Shown here: one piece after another, positions 46,511 to 56,382 of the stretch | Numbering within the stretch: the stretch's first letter is position 1 | Layout: each line of letters begins with the position of its first letter | Source of the DNA: Billgrantia montanilacus | GTDB lineage: Bacteria > Pseudomonadota > Gammaproteobacteria > Pseudomonadales > Halomonadaceae | DNA: 64,000 bases | Direction of reading: 5' to 3' | Assembly (NCBI RefSeq): GCF_003336675.1 | Contig: NZ_QPII01000002.1 | Coordinates: 372,001 to 436,000 of the forward strand | Made by a program: the position numbers and the translations under genes | The notes under the pieces: generated by a model | The model's input: the letters and a program-made list of their open reading frames with translations, nothing else | What the model was told of the DNA's origin: nothing | Databases searched by the model: none

Positions 46511-47598
46511 CAGGCCTCCTGCTGCAGCGCTGCCAGCTGCTCGGCCTGGTGCTCGTGAATCAGCGGCTCGATGACTTCGTCGAGTTCGCCGGCCATCACT
46601 TCACCGAGCTTGTAGAGGGTGAGGTTGATACGGTGGTCGGTCAAACGCCCCTGGGGAAAGTTGTAGGTGCGTATCCGCTCACTGCGATCCCCCGACCCCA
46701 CCAGCGAACGGCGTGTATCGGCCTGCTCGCGTCGCTGGCTGTCCTGGGCGCTCTGCTTGAGCCTGGCAGCCAGCAACGACATCGCCTTGGCGCGGTTCTT
46801 GTGCTGGCTGCGCTCCTCCTGGCATTCGACCACCACGCCGGTGGGCAGGTGAGTCAGGCGAATCGCCGAATCGGTGGTATTGACATGCTGCCCCCCGGCG
46901 CCACTGGAGCGAAAGGTATCCACGCGAAGGTCGGTTGGATTGATATCCACATCGCCCACCGTATCGGCTTCGGGCATTATGGCCACCGTACAGGCGGAGG
47001 TGTGAATGCGGCCCTGGGACTCCGTCGCTGGCACCCGCTGAACGCGATGGGCGCCGGACTCGAACTTGAGACGAGCATAGACCCCCTCGCCCTTTACTCG
47101 CGAGATAATCTCCTTGTAGCCACCCTGCTCGCCGTGGCTGGCACTGACCACCTCGACTTTCCAGCCCCGCTTCTCGGCATAACGAGAGTACATGCGGAAC
47201 AGGTCGCCGGCGAACAGTGCGGCCTCGTCGCCGCCGGTGCCGGCACGCACCTCGAGGAAAACATTGCGGCTGTCGTCCGGGTCCCGTGGCACCAGCAACT
47301 GCTTGAGCCGGATCTCCAGTGCCGCCAGACGCTCCCGCCCCTCCACCAGCTCCATCTCGGCGAGCTCGCGCATGTCGGCATCGCTGTCGCCGGCCAGGTG
47401 CTCGGCATCTTCCAGCTCAGCCTCGACGAGGCGATAGTCGCGCCAGGCATCGACGAGGGCTTCGAGCTCGGCATATTCCCGGGAGTAGTCGCGAAACCGC
47501 GGCTGGTCGGCAATCACATCGGGCTCCGCCAGCAGGGCGGCGAGCTCCTCGAAGCGCTCAACGAAAGAGTCGAGTCGCTGGCGCAGGGTCGCTTTCAT
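46510..47598 (-). CDS. prfA: Peptide chain release factor 1
   Basis: 362 residues, close to E. coli RF1 (360). The stop-codon recognition tripeptide PAT lies in [15 protein letters not shown], and the hydrolysis motif GGQ in [17 protein letters not shown] at about residue 236. It recognises UAA and UAG. It starts 12 nt after the hemA stop and overlaps prmC by one base. Confidence 0.98.
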   Translation of the reverse strand: MKATLRQRLDSFVERFEELAALLAEPDVIADQPRFRDYSREYAELEALVDAWRDYRLVEAELEDAEHLAGDSDADMRELAEMELVEGRERLAALEIRLKQLLVPRDPDDSRNVFLEVRAGTGGDEAALFAGDLFRMYSRYAEKRGWKVEVVSASHGEQGGYKEIISRVKGEGVYARLKFESGAHRVQRVPATESQGRIHTSACTVAIMPEADTVGDVDINPTDLRVDTFRSSGAGGQHVNTTDSAIRLTHLPTGVVVECQEERSQHKNRAKAMSLLAARLKQSAQDSQRREQADTRRSLVGSGDRSERIRTYNFPQGRLTDHRINLTLYKLGEVMAGELDEVIEPLIHEHQAEQLAALQQEA

Positions 47599-47609
47599 GG
47601 CGTTTCCTG

Positions 47610-48875
47610 TCAGGGTTTTGTTGATGAGGGGTCGAGCAGCAGCGCTTCGGCCGCCGTCAACAGGTCGCGACGCTCGCTTCCCGAGGCTTCACGCAGGGCG
47701 ACCGTCGGCTGATGCAGCAGGCGATTGGTGAGCTGATGCGCGAGAATGCGTATCACCTCTTCCGGATCCTCGCCACGAGCCAGCCGCGCCATTGCCTGTT
47801 GCTCCGAGCGCTGGCGCAATTCCGAGGCCTGATCGCGATAGCGTCGAATCAACTCGCCTCCACCCCGGATGCGACGCTCGTGGAGCCAGACGCTGACACC
47901 ATGCTCGATCAGCGACTCGGCCTGGTCTGCCGCAGCCTGGCGATGGCGCCGATTCTCCTGGATGACCTCGTTGAGGTCATCCACGGTATAGAGAAAGACG
48001 TCGTCCAGCTCACCCACTTCCGGCTCGATATCCCGTGGCACGGCAATATCGACCATGAAGATCGGCCGGTGCCGGCGCTTCTTGAGCGCCCTTTCGGCCA
48101 TGCCCTTGCCGAGGATTGGCAGCGGGGCAGCGGTAGACGAGATGACGATATCCGAACGTACCAGCGCATCGGGAATCTCGTTGAGGGAGATCGCCTCGGC
48201 ATTGAACTCCCTGGCCAGCACCTCGGCACGTTCACGGGTACGGTTGGCGACGATCATGTCGCGCACACCCGCCTCGCGCAGATGTCGCGCCACCAGCTCG
48301 ATGGTTTCACCGGCGCCGATCAGCAGTGCCCGAGCACGCCCGAAATCGTCGAAAATCCGACTGGCCAGGCTCACCGCTGCGTAAGCCACTGATACCGGGT
48401 TCTGACCGATGCCGGTGCGTGTGCGTACCTGCTTGGCCACCGAAAAGGTATGTTGGAACAGCAGTTCCAGCTCGCCACCCAACCCACTGGCCAGACGCGC
48501 CGACTGGTAGGCCTCCTTGAGCTGACCGAGTATCTGCGGCTCGCCCAGCACCATCGAATCCAGCCCCACGGCCACCCGCATCAAATGACGGGCGGCCTCA
48601 TTGTCGCGGTAGTGATAGGCGCACGAGGTCAGGTCATCCACCGGCAGCCCATGGAAATGGCTCAGCCAATCGAGAATCAGCCCCTCGCCGCTGGACTCGG
48701 TGACGCAATACAGCTCGGTGCGGTTGCATGTCGACAGCACGGCGGCTTCACGTACCTGCGGGACATGGCGCAGCTCCCCGAGCGCCGACTCCAACTGGGT
48801 AGGCGTAAAGGCAACCCGCTCGCGTACCGCGACGGTGGCGGTCTTGTGGTTGATTCCAAGGGCAAGAAGCGTCAT
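47610..48875 (-). CDS. hemA: Glutamyl-tRNA reductase
   Basis: 421 residues. The nucleophile Cys50 is in [10 protein letters not shown], the NADPH-binding fold includes [16 protein letters not shown] at about 186, and a C-terminal dimerisation helix bundle follows ([21 protein letters not shown]). It makes glutamate-1-semialdehyde, the first step of haem synthesis from Glu-tRNA. The conserved Lys/Arg near residues 3-4 used for haem-dependent turnover in enterics is not seen (MTLLALGI). First gene of hemA-prfA-prmC; divergent from the TPR lipoprotein gene. Confidence 0.97.
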   Translation of the reverse strand: MTLLALGINHKTATVAVRERVAFTPTQLESALGELRHVPQVREAAVLSTCNRTELYCVTESSGEGLILDWLSHFHGLPVDDLTSCAYHYRDNEAARHLMRVAVGLDSMVLGEPQILGQLKEAYQSARLASGLGGELELLFQHTFSVAKQVRTRTGIGQNPVSVAYAAVSLASRIFDDFGRARALLIGAGETIELVARHLREAGVRDMIVANRTRERAEVLAREFNAEAISLNEIPDALVRSDIVISSTAAPLPILGKGMAERALKKRRHRPIFMVDIAVPRDIEPEVGELDDVFLYTVDDLNEVIQENRRHRQAAADQAESLIEHGVSVWLHERRIRGGGELIRRYRDQASELRQRSEQQAMARLARGEDPEEVIRILAHQLTNRLLHQPTVALREASGSERRDLLTAAEALLLDPSSTKP

Positions 48876-49111
48876 GCGTTAGGCGTCTTCGCGTGGTGTC
48901 GTCAGGCGGTACCGAAACAAGAAAAATCCACCGCTGGTGGCGCTGCATTCTACCACAGCCTTACCTCTTCGGCGCCATGTACACCCTGGCGACAATTGAC
49001 GTACGACAAGGGGGTGTCGTTTCCCTGACACAGGACGACAGTGGCGTCGATCCCTTTGCCCACCGGGCCCGAGTCGGTATGCTGGCAGCTGGCATCCTGG
49101 ACGAGACACGC

Positions 49112-50866
49112 ATGCCCCCGACCCTGACACGTTTCATTCGCCATGGACTGGCGCCCCTTGGACTTGCCGCCCTGCTGGCCGGCTGCCAAGGCAAGCCATT
49201 GATACACTCGATGCCGGTCCATGACGACCCGTTCGATTCCGCCCCTCCCATCCAACGGGGCCTGGATGCTGAGAGCTTCGCCACGCTGCTGGTGGCAGAG
49301 CTCTCCGGTCAACGCGGCGACTATCGCCGTGCCACCCGTGGCTACCTGGCAATGGCGGAACGCTATCAGGCCGCGGAGTTGGCTGAACGCGCCACCCTGG
49401 CGGCCCGCTTCAGCAATGACCCCGTGCTGCTCGAGGAAACGGTAGAACGCTGGCACCAGCTCTCGCCCACCGCCGAGGCGCCTCTTCGATTGCTCGCAGG
49501 GCTGGCCCTGCAGCGCGGGGACTGGGTAGGCGCCCTCGAAAAACGCCTGCTGCTGGTCGACCAGGGTGCTCACGGTGAACTCACCCTGTTCATGGAGTTG
49601 GCACTGGATGCCGGGGTCCCGCCCCTCCCGCTGCGCGAGCGGATGGACGAACACCTCAATCGCCCCGCCGCCAGCGATCACCCGCACCACCATGATGCGG
49701 TACTGGCCATGGCGATACTCGAGGCCGCCACAGGGCAGACACAGCGTGCCGAAGCCCGACTGAACACCCTGGCCCTTGATCACTCGGAGCTGCCGGCCCT
49801 GTGGATGACCCGTGCCCGCCTGGCACTGGACAAGGGCAATACCACTCAGGCTCGGGACGCCGCCCGGCGCGGCCTCGACGTCTCGCCGGATAATCCGCAA
49901 TTCCTGCTGCTGCTGGCCCAGACCGAACTGCAGCTTGGCAATGTGGCTGCCGCCGAGGCGCACACCGACACACTGCTCGAGGAACACGAAGGCAATCAGG
50001 AGCTCCGCACGACGCTGGCCAGCCTGTTCATGGAGGGGGGGCAGCCCGAGGCCGCCCGCCGCCTCTTGCTACCCCTGGTGAGCGGCGACGAGCCTCCGCC
50101 TGCGGCGTTCTACCTCCTCGGTGCCATTGCCGAGCAGGAGGGTGAAATCGATAACGCCCTCCTCTACTACCGCCAGGTGGCACCGGGCGACGACTTCCTC
50201 AGGGCTCGCCTGCGTGCCGCTCGTATGTTGATCGAGGATGACCGCCTGCTGGACGCTCGCGCCTTCCTGCGCATCGAGCGGCTGCGCCACGAAGACCACT
50301 TCAACGACCTGATCATGCTGGAGATCGAGCTGCTGGACGAGGCCGGGATGGCGGCGGAAGCCGACGCACTGCTCGACCGGGAGCTCGCCCGCACCCCCAA
50401 CGACGAATCGCTGCTCTATCTGCGCGCCATGCGTGCCTGGGCCGATGGAAACATCGAGGCCATGGATCGCGACCTGGGGCGTATCATCGAACGCAACCCG
50501 GATAACGCCACGGCCCTCAATGCACTGGGCTACACCCTGGCCGACCTGGACGTCAGGGATCGGCTAGAAGAAGCTCGGGAGCTGATCGAACGGGCCCATG
50601 AGATCGAGCCGGGTAATGCCGCCATCATGGATAGCCTTGGCTGGGTCCACTTTCGCCTCGGTGACCCGGAGCGCGCACTCTCCTGGCTGGAGCGAGCCTA
50701 TGCCGCCATGCCCGATCAGGAGATCGCCGCCCATCTCGCCGAGGTGCTTTGGGCGCTCGATCGCCAGGACGATGCCCGTGCCCTGGTCGACGAGGCACTG
50801 CAACGTTTTGCCGAGCATCCTGTAATCGACGACCTGCTCGAACGCATTCCCGAGCTGACCCCCTGA
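49112..50866 (+). CDS. Tetratricopeptide-repeat lipoprotein
   Basis: 584 residues from the ATG at 49112. A lipoprotein signal peptide ends at the lipobox LLAGC (about residue 20). The remainder is made of helical TPR-like repeats, clearest at about 215-330 (ALDHSELPALWMTRARLALD, GNTTQARDAARRGLDVSPDN) and 460-560 (NPDNATALNALGYTLADLD, NAAIMDSLGWVHFRLGD). Its position before lolB-ispE-prs matches TPR proteins in the same place in pseudomonads. It is probably an outer-membrane-anchored scaffold; precise role unknown. The gene shares the 236-base gap 48876-49111 with divergent hemA; no certain promoter was seen there. Confidence 0.9.
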   Translation: MPPTLTRFIRHGLAPLGLAALLAGCQGKPLIHSMPVHDDPFDSAPPIQRGLDAESFATLLVAELSGQRGDYRRATRGYLAMAERYQAAELAERATLAARFSNDPVLLEETVERWHQLSPTAEAPLRLLAGLALQRGDWVGALEKRLLLVDQGAHGELTLFMELALDAGVPPLPLRERMDEHLNRPAASDHPHHHDAVLAMAILEAATGQTQRAEARLNTLALDHSELPALWMTRARLALDKGNTTQARDAARRGLDVSPDNPQFLLLLAQTELQLGNVAAAEAHTDTLLEEHEGNQELRTTLASLFMEGGQPEAARRLLLPLVSGDEPPPAAFYLLGAIAEQEGEIDNALLYYRQVAPGDDFLRARLRAARMLIEDDRLLDARAFLRIERLRHEDHFNDLIMLEIELLDEAGMAAEADALLDRELARTPNDESLLYLRAMRAWADGNIEAMDRDLGRIIERNPDNATALNALGYTLADLDVRDRLEEARELIERAHEIEPGNAAIMDSLGWVHFRLGDPERALSWLERAYAAMPDQEIAAHLAEVLWALDRQDDARALVDEALQRFAEHPVIDDLLERIPELTP

Positions 50867-50919
50867 TCGCTACCGTTATTTTCCTTTCCCAGCCACGCAC
50901 CCGCTGACGAGACACTGCC

Positions 50920-51540
50920 ATGACGCTTCACGCCAATGCCCTGCGACTCTTGCTTTCGAGCCTGGCCTTGATGCTGCTGGCTGGCTGCGCCGCTCCCATG
51001 CCCGCCCCTGACTCCGATCGTGCATCAGGTCAGTGGGAGGCCCAGCAGGAACGCCTCGAGACCCTCGACACCTGGATGCTGGCCGGCAAGGCCGGGCTTC
51101 GCACCCCCCAGGAGAACACCAGCGCCAACCTCGACTGGAGCCAGCACCCCCACTACTATCGCATCCTCATCAGCGGCCCCTTCGGCAGCGGGCGCAATAC
51201 GCTGGAGGGTCGCGAAGGCCGCTTTTCTCTCACCACTTCCGAGGGACGGTTCGAAGCCGAGACCCCAGAGGCATTGCTGCAACAGCAGTTGGGCTGGACC
51301 CTGCCGGTCAGTTCGCTCTCCGACTGGATTCGCGGCCTGCCTGCGAAGCACGGCCAATACCACATGGATCACGATGAACTCGGCTTCCCCCAGCGCCTGG
51401 AGCAGGACGGCTGGGAGATCGACTACCGCGACTGGACGCTGGTCGAGTCGCTGTGGTTGCCGCGTCGCATGATCATGGAGTACGGCGAGCTGCGTGTGAC
51501 CTTGGTGGTCACCGACTGGCGCCCCGTCCTCGACGACTGA
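50920..51540 (+). CDS. lolB: Outer-membrane lipoprotein insertase LolB
   Basis: 206 residues. Lipoprotein signal peptide with lipobox LLAGC at about residues 22-26. The mature protein carries LolB features (WMLAGKAGLRTPQENTSANL, SLSDWIRGLP, DGWEIDYRDW). LolB receives lipoproteins from LolA and inserts them in the outer membrane. It is followed 5 nt later by ispE, the usual lolB-ispE-prs order. Confidence 0.95.
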   Translation: MTLHANALRLLLSSLALMLLAGCAAPMPAPDSDRASGQWEAQQERLETLDTWMLAGKAGLRTPQENTSANLDWSQHPHYYRILISGPFGSGRNTLEGREGRFSLTTSEGRFEAETPEALLQQQLGWTLPVSSLSDWIRGLPAKHGQYHMDHDELGFPQRLEQDGWEIDYRDWTLVESLWLPRRMIMEYGELRVTLVVTDWRPVLDD

Positions 51541-51545
51541 TCCTG

Positions 51546-52394
51546 ATGGCGACGCTGAACCTACCGGCTCCGGCCAAGCTCAACCGGATGCTGCACATTG
51601 TCGGTCGACGAGCCGACGGCTACCATGAGCTGCAGACGCTGTTCCAGTTTCTCGACTACGGCGACACGCTGCAGCTGACCCGGCGAGACGATGGCCATGT
51701 CACCCTGGCGCCGGCCATGCGTGGCATCGGTGCCGAAGAAAACCTCATCGTACGCGCGGCCAGGCTGCTACAGGCCGAGACCGGCTGCCGCCTCGGCGCC
51801 GACATCCACCTGACCAAGCGCCTGCCCATGGGTGGCGGCCTGGGCGGCGGCAGCTCCGACGCCGCCACGACGCTGCTGGGGCTCGACCGCCTATGGGGCC
51901 TGGGTCTCGGCGAGGATCGATTGGCCGTTCTGGGCCTGGCGCTGGGCGCCGATGTGCCGGTCTTCGTGCGCGGCCACTCTGCCTGGGCCGAAGGGGTTGG
52001 CGAACGACTGACACCGGTGACCCTGGATACCCCCTGGTTCGTGGTGATCCACCCCGGAGTCGCCGTCGCCACCGCAGCGGTGTTCGGCGCCGCGCAATTG
52101 ACACGCGATACCCCCCCGATTACCATGGCGCGCGCACTGCAGGGGGGAGCGCCCAGTTGGCACAATGACTGCGAGCCGACGGTCCGGTCACTTTATCCGC
52201 CAGTGGCGGAAGCCCTTGACTGGCTGGGCAGGCGCGCACCGACCATGCTGACGGGAACCGGTGCCTGTGTCTTCGCTCGGATAGAGACCGACGCGGAGGC
52301 GAAGCGCATTGTGGCCGACCTGCCCAGCCGCTTCATGGCATTCACGGCGCGCGGCCTCAACCTCTCCCCGCTACATGCTGCTCTGGACCGCTGA
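51546..52394 (+). CDS. ispE: 4-diphosphocytidyl-2-C-methyl-D-erythritol kinase
   Basis: 282 residues from the ATG at 51546 (E. coli IspE is 283). A GHMP kinase: N-terminal [25 protein letters not shown] loop [20 protein letters not shown] at about 95-114, and C-terminal [11 protein letters not shown]. It phosphorylates CDP-ME in the MEP isoprenoid route. The ribosome site is weak and the start lies just 5 nt after the lolB stop, so translation is probably coupled. Confidence 0.96.
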   Translation: MATLNLPAPAKLNRMLHIVGRRADGYHELQTLFQFLDYGDTLQLTRRDDGHVTLAPAMRGIGAEENLIVRAARLLQAETGCRLGADIHLTKRLPMGGGLGGGSSDAATTLLGLDRLWGLGLGEDRLAVLGLALGADVPVFVRGHSAWAEGVGERLTPVTLDTPWFVVIHPGVAVATAAVFGAAQLTRDTPPITMARALQGGAPSWHNDCEPTVRSLYPPVAEALDWLGRRAPTMLTGTGACVFARIETDAEAKRIVADLPSRFMAFTARGLNLSPLHAALDR

Positions 52395-52486
52395 TCGTGC
52401 CAGGGTCACGAACTGCCGGTCGATGCGGACGAGGTGCCGAACCGATGAGTCCCGAGAGCCCCCCAACACTGCATAGGTGGATGCGC

Positions 52487-53428
52487 GTGTCAAAATTGAT
52501 GGTTTTTGCCGGGAATGCCAATCCCGAACTCGCCCAGAAGATCGCTGAGAGTCTGGACACCCGCATGGGTAACGCCACGGTTGGGCAGTTCAGCGACGGC
52601 GAGATCGCGGTCGAGATCAACGAGAACGTTCGTGGCAAGGACGTCTTCATCCTGCAGTCCACCTGCGCGCCGACCAACGACAACCTGCTCGAGCTGATTC
52701 TGATGGTAGACGCCCTGCGCCGGGCTTCCGCCACACGGATCACCGCCGTGGTGCCCTACTTCGGCTATGCCCGCCAGGATCGCCGCGTCCGCTCCGCCCG
52801 CGTGCCGATCTCCGCCAAGGTGGTCGCCGACATGATGGTCAAGGCTGGCGTCGATCGGGTGATGACCATGGACCTGCATGCCGACCAGATCCAGGGTTTC
52901 TTCGATGTGCCGGTGGACAACGTCTACGGCTCACCGATCCTGCTCGACGACATCGAGCGCCAGAACTACGACGACCTGGTGGTGGTGTCTCCCGACGTGG
53001 GCGGCGTGGTCCGCGCCCGCGCCATCGCCAAGCAACTCAATGCCGATCTCGCCATCATCGACAAGCGTCGCCCTCAGGCCAACCAGGCTCAGGTAATGCA
53101 CATCATCGGCGAGATCGAGAACCGTACCTGCGTCGTGGTCGACGACATGATCGATACCGCCGGCACCCTGTGCAAGGCCGGTGAAGCGCTCAAGGCCCAT
53201 GGCGCTCGCCGCGTGGTCGCCTACGCCACCCACCCGATCCTCTCCGGCCCTGCTGTGGAAAACATCGCCGGCTCGGTACTCGATGAAGTGGTCGTCACCG
53301 ATACCATTCCGCTGTCCGACGTGGCTCGACGCAGCGGCAAGATCCGCCAGCTCAGCGTAGCCGGCCTGATCGCCGAGGCGATCCGCCGGGTCAGCAATGA
53401 AGAATCCGTCAGCGCCATGTTCCACTGA
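52487..53428 (+). CDS. prs: Ribose-phosphate pyrophosphokinase
   Basis: 313 residues from GTG at 52487, which leaves six bases after AGGTGG and gives (M)[14 protein letters not shown], matching pseudomonad Prs; the ATG at 52481 is in frame but touches the ribosome site. The catalytic flag and metal site are [11 protein letters not shown] (about 130) and the PRPP loop is [13 protein letters not shown] (about 220). It makes PRPP for nucleotides, His and Trp. Between ispE and rplY. The 92-base gap before it contains no tRNA, unlike in pseudomonads. Confidence 0.97.
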   Translation: MSKLMVFAGNANPELAQKIAESLDTRMGNATVGQFSDGEIAVEINENVRGKDVFILQSTCAPTNDNLLELILMVDALRRASATRITAVVPYFGYARQDRRVRSARVPISAKVVADMMVKAGVDRVMTMDLHADQIQGFFDVPVDNVYGSPILLDDIERQNYDDLVVVSPDVGGVVRARAIAKQLNADLAIIDKRRPQANQAQVMHIIGEIENRTCVVVDDMIDTAGTLCKAGEALKAHGARRVVAYATHPILSGPAVENIAGSVLDEVVVTDTIPLSDVARRSGKIRQLSVAGLIAEAIRRVSNEESVSAMFH

Positions 53429-53547
53429 GTCTCAGCGACTTTCAGCAAGAACAGGGCGTCGGAAAAGTGCCCCAAGGGGCTTTCGGGAACACGGTGGTCA
53501 GGTCGCGGTCTGCCGTGATTTCCTTATCTCAAGCAAGAGGCAACATC

Positions 53548-54192
53548 ATGTCCGATTTCACTCTCAATGCCAGCGTTCGCAACGACCTGGGGAAAGGTGC
53601 GAGCCGCCGCCTGCGTCGTGAGAACCTCCAGGTGCCGGCCATCATCTATGGTGGCGAAAAGGCGCCGCAGCCCATCTCCGTCGAGAAGGCCGCCTTCTAC
53701 AAGGCCATCGAAGACGAATCCTTCTTCTCCTCGGTGCTCAACCTGGTCGTCGATGGCAAGAAGCAGCAGGTCGTCGTGCGTGACCTGCAGCGTCACCCGT
53801 ACAAGCCGCTGGTCACCCATGCCGACTTCCTGCGCGTGGACGCCACCCACGAAATCACCATTCGCGTTCCGCTGCATGTCGTGGGCGAAGAGAAGTCCAA
53901 GGGCATCAAGGACGACGGTGGCGAGCTGCACGTGCTTTCCAACGAGATCGAGATCAGCTGCCTGCCCAAGGACCTGCCCGACTTCCTGGAAGTCGACATC
54001 GCCGAGGTCGAGCTGGGTACCACCCTGCACCTCTCCGACCTCAAGGTGCCGGCCGGTGTGACCCTGGTCGAGCTCTCCTACGGCGCCGACCACGACAATG
54101 CCGTGCTGACCATCAGCAAGCCCAAGGTTCGCGGTGAAGATACCGAAGGCGAGGAAGGTGAAGGCGAGGAAGGCGAAGGCGCGGCCGAATAA
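53548..54192 (+). CDS. rplY: 50S ribosomal protein L25 / Ctc family
   Basis: 214 residues from the ATG at 53548 (AGAGG upstream). An L25 5S-rRNA-binding domain (about 1-95: [40 protein letters not shown]) and the TL5/Ctc C-terminal beta domain (about 96-190), ending in a very acidic tail of Glu and Gly repeats. The two-domain form is the general-stress/Ctc type. It stands in the normal prs-rplY-pth order. A small hairpin in the 119-base leader (near 53465-53490) could be an autoregulatory target, as L25 leaders sometimes are, but this is only possible. Confidence 0.96.
   Translation: MSDFTLNASVRNDLGKGASRRLRRENLQVPAIIYGGEKAPQPISVEKAAFYKAIEDESFFSSVLNLVVDGKKQQVVVRDLQRHPYKPLVTHADFLRVDATHEITIRVPLHVVGEEKSKGIKDDGGELHVLSNEIEISCLPKDLPDFLEVDIAEVELGTTLHLSDLKVPAGVTLVELSYGADHDNAVLTISKPKVRGEDTEGEEGEGEEGEGAAE
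54145..54180 (+). repeat. 15-base tandem repeat encoding the acidic tail of L25
   Basis: A unit GAAGGCGAGGAAGGY is repeated at 54145-54159 and 54160-54174 with a partial third copy to 54180, encoding Glu-Gly-Glu-Glu-Gly blocks. It is in frame, so slippage by one unit would change the tail by five residues without breaking the protein. Confidence 0.8.
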
Positions 54193-54203
54193 TCGGCCCT
54201 GTC

Positions 54204-54225
54204 GGGGCCGCCCTGCGGCGGCCCC
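54204..54225 (+). terminator. GC-rich hairpin after rplY
   Basis: GGGGCCGCC (54204-54212) pairs perfectly with GGCGGCCCC (54217-54225) around a 4-base loop, 11 bases after the rplY stop. There is no U-run. It stands directly before a complete intrinsic terminator. Confidence 0.5.
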
Positions 54226-54238
54226 TTCCCGACCCGAC

Positions 54239-54264
54239 CAAGCGCTACGGCGCTTGTTTTTTTT
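54239..54264 (+). terminator. Intrinsic terminator between rplY and pth
   Basis: CAAGCGC (54239-54245), TACG loop, GCGCTTG (54250-54256) and eight T residues (54257-54264): a textbook factor-independent terminator. The ribosome site GGAGAC of pth begins at the next base, so a terminated transcript stops just before it and the stem could also affect initiation on read-through RNA. Confidence 0.85.
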
Positions 54265-54275
54265 GGAGACCCCGC

Positions 54276-54860
54276 ATGCCCCAGGTGAAAGCGATCATCG
54301 GGCTGGGCAATCCCGGTGGCGACTATGCCGAGACCCGTCACAATGCCGGCGCCTGGCTGGTGGAAATCCTGGCACGCCAGGCCGGTACCGAGCTGCGTCC
54401 GGAAAAGAAGTTTCTGGGCCTCTATGCCAAGGTAAGGCTCGACGGTCAGGAATTGCACCTGCTCGAACCCACGACCTTCATGAACCGCAGCGGTGCCGCC
54501 GTGGCGGCCCTGTGTCAGTTCTACAAGATCGCTCCCGAGGAACTGCTGGTAGCTCATGACGAGCTGGACATCCCCCCCGGCGCGGCTCGTTACAAGCAGG
54601 GCGGTGGCCATGGTGGGCACAACGGCCTGCGCGATATCATCAGCGCCCTGGGTAACGACAAGGGTTTCCATCGCCTGCGCATCGGCATCGGCCATCCCGG
54701 CGATTCACGCCAGGTCACCCACTACGTTCTGGGCCGCCCCGGCAAGGCCGAGCTCGGCGCCATCGGCGGTGCCATCGGTGAATGTCTGGCTACCCTGCCG
54801 CTGGCCGTCGCCGGCGACTGGGCCCGCGCCATGAGCCGGCTGCACAGCTTCAAGGGCTGA
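54276..54860 (+). CDS. pth: Peptidyl-tRNA hydrolase
   Basis: 194 residues, like E. coli Pth (194). The catalytic His22 is in the signature AETRHNAGAW, the asparagines of GLGNPGGDY and TFMNRSG are present, and GGGHGGHNGLRDI follows at about 108. It recycles peptidyl-tRNAs released early from the ribosome. The ATG has GGAG five or so bases upstream, directly after a terminator U-run. ychF follows after 39 nt. Confidence 0.97.
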   Translation: MPQVKAIIGLGNPGGDYAETRHNAGAWLVEILARQAGTELRPEKKFLGLYAKVRLDGQELHLLEPTTFMNRSGAAVAALCQFYKIAPEELLVAHDELDIPPGAARYKQGGGHGGHNGLRDIISALGNDKGFHRLRIGIGHPGDSRQVTHYVLGRPGKAELGAIGGAIGECLATLPLAVAGDWARAMSRLHSFKG

Positions 54861-54899
54861 CCCCGACGCCATTTTCGCCATTACTTTCAGGACATCATC

Positions 54900-55991
54900 A
54901 TGGGTTTCAACTGCGGTATCGTCGGCCTGCCCAACGTCGGCAAGTCCACCCTCTTCAACGCCCTGACCAAGTCCGGCATCGATGCCGAGAACTTCCCCTT
55001 CTGCACCATCGAGCCCAATGTCGGCATCGTGCCGATGCCGGACCCACGCCTCGATGCGCTGGCCGCCATCGTCAAGCCGCAGAAGGTCCTGCCCACCACC
55101 ATGGAGTTCGTGGATATCGCCGGCCTGGTGGCGGGCGCGTCCAAGGGCGAGGGCCTCGGAAACAAGTTCCTGGCCAACATCCGCGAGACCCAGGCCATCG
55201 CCCATGTGGTGCGCTGCTTCGACAACGACAACGTCATACACGTGGCCAACCAGGTCGACCCACGGGCCGATATCGAGATCATCAACATGGAGCTGGCCCT
55301 GGCCGACCTCGACACCGTGGAGCGGGCCATCCAGCGCCTGGTACGTGTCGCCAAGGGCGGCGACAAGGAAGCCATCGCCACCAAGGCCATCCTGGAACAC
55401 ATTCTGCCCCACCTGGCGGAAGGCCAGCCGCTGCGCAGCTTCGGCCTCGACGATGACGAGCAGCGCCAGCTCAAGAGCTTCGGCTTCCTCACGCTCAAGC
55501 CGACCATGTACATCGCCAACGTCAACGAGGACGGCTTCGAGGACAATCCCTACCTCGACGTGGTGCGTGAGATCGCCGCGGAGGAAGACGCCGTGGTGGT
55601 GCCGGTGTGCAACCAACTGGAGGCGGAGATCGCCGAGCTCGACGACGAGGAACGCGCCATGTTCCTCGACGAGATGGGCATGGAAGAGCCGGGGCTCGAC
55701 CGGGTGATCCGCGCGGGCTACGGTCTGCTCGGCCTGCAGACCTACTTCACCGCCGGGGTGAAGGAAGTCCGCGCCTGGACGGTCAAGGTAGGTGCCACCG
55801 CCCCGGAAGCCGCCGGCGTGATTCATACCGACTTTCAGAAGGGCTTCATCCGCGCCGAGGTCGTCGCCTATGACGACTTCGTCACCCTCGGCGGCGAACA
55901 GGGCGCCAAGGATGCCGGCAAGTGGCGCCTGGAAGGCAAGGAGTATGTGGTCAAGGATGGCGACGTGATTCACTTCCGCTTCAATGTGTAA
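54900..55991 (+). CDS. ychF: Redox-regulated ATPase/GTPase YchF
   Basis: 363 residues, Obg-family P-loop protein. G1 is GLPNVGKST (about 9-17), G3 is [17 protein letters not shown], a coiled-coil insert covers about 130-200, and the C-terminal TGS domain ends [18 protein letters not shown]. The usual NKxD is replaced by NxxE (NVNE), consistent with the ATP preference of the YchF/OLA1 group. It binds ribosomes and modulates stress responses. pth-ychF is a conserved pair. Confidence 0.97.
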   Translation: MGFNCGIVGLPNVGKSTLFNALTKSGIDAENFPFCTIEPNVGIVPMPDPRLDALAAIVKPQKVLPTTMEFVDIAGLVAGASKGEGLGNKFLANIRETQAIAHVVRCFDNDNVIHVANQVDPRADIEIINMELALADLDTVERAIQRLVRVAKGGDKEAIATKAILEHILPHLAEGQPLRSFGLDDDEQRQLKSFGFLTLKPTMYIANVNEDGFEDNPYLDVVREIAAEEDAVVVPVCNQLEAEIAELDDEERAMFLDEMGMEEPGLDRVIRAGYGLLGLQTYFTAGVKEVRAWTVKVGATAPEAAGVIHTDFQKGFIRAEVVAYDDFVTLGGEQGAKDAGKWRLEGKEYVVKDGDVIHFRFNV

Positions 55992-56000
55992 CCACAAACC

Positions 56001-56029
56001 TTGACCTGCCGGAGGCGAGTCCGTAAACT
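56001..56029 (+). promoter_or_regulatory. Promoter of tRNA-Met
   Basis: TTGACC (56001-56006), a 17-base spacer and TAAACT (56024-56029) form a good sigma-70 promoter, about 16 bases before the tRNA. The region after the -10 is GC-rich (CGCCTCCG), like a stringently controlled discriminator. GGAGGCGA (56011-56018) and TCGCCTCC (56030-56037) form a dyad that flanks the -10. Confidence 0.7.
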
Positions 56030-56044
56030 TCGCCTCCGTTGAAT

Positions 56045-56121
56045 GGCTACGTAGCTCAGCTGGTTAGAGCACATCACTCATAATGATGGGGTCCCCTGTT
56101 CGAATCAGGGCGTAGCCACCA
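56045..56121 (+). tRNA. tRNA-Met (CAT), elongator
   Basis: 77 bases with encoded CCA. The acceptor stem pairs GGCTACG with CGTAGCC, the D-arm is GTAGCTCAGCTGGTTAGAGC, the anticodon CAT is at 56079-56081 inside CACTCATAATG, and the T-arm CCCTG-TTCGAAT-CAGGG is intact. The sequence is close to E. coli elongator tRNA-Met and not to the initiator (the first pair is G-C, and no three G-C pairs in the anticodon stem). Confidence 0.97.
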
Positions 56122-56128
56122 AGCATTC

Positions 56129-56160
56129 AAAAAACCCGGCGCCATTGGCGCCGGGTTTTT
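56129..56160 (+). terminator. Intrinsic terminator after tRNA-Met
   Basis: A 9-bp stem CCCGGCGCC / GGCGCCGGG with an ATT loop, preceded by six A and followed by five T, 13 bases after the tRNA. The A-run makes it work in both directions, so it can also end minus-strand transcripts. Confidence 0.9.
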
Positions 56161-56162
56161 GT

Positions 56163-56382
56163 ATGACAAGTGTCCTCGCTATTTGAGCTCCGGGACCAAG
56201 CCTGCGAGGAGGCGCTGTAAATACATCCCTGTACGCTACCGACGCCCTGCTTCGCTCTCGCGTCCTGCTCCGCTTGCAGGACCGGTGCTGGCCATCCATG
56301 GCCAGCCCGTTCGAAGCAGTGCTTCTCACCCCTGGCGTAGGACCTCCTCTTCGCCCTGCCCCCAGCGCCTCTCGTACGTCGC
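56163..56382. repeat. Non-coding region resembling an extragenic repeat element
   Basis: 220 bases between the tRNA terminator and apeB without a convincing gene. It contains palindromes, among them GCTGGCCAT-CC-ATGGCCAGC (56287-56306) and GAAGC-AGT-GCTTC near 56315, and the phrase CTGTAAATACATCCCTGTA that I associate with repeated intergenic elements of halomonads. Repetition cannot be tested here because only one copy lies in the window. Confidence 0.4.

Noticed and set aside
52395-52486. Possible tRNA between ispE and prs, as in pseudomonads
   Set aside because: No cloverleaf can be folded: no acceptor stem, no TTCGA loop and no anticodon arm.
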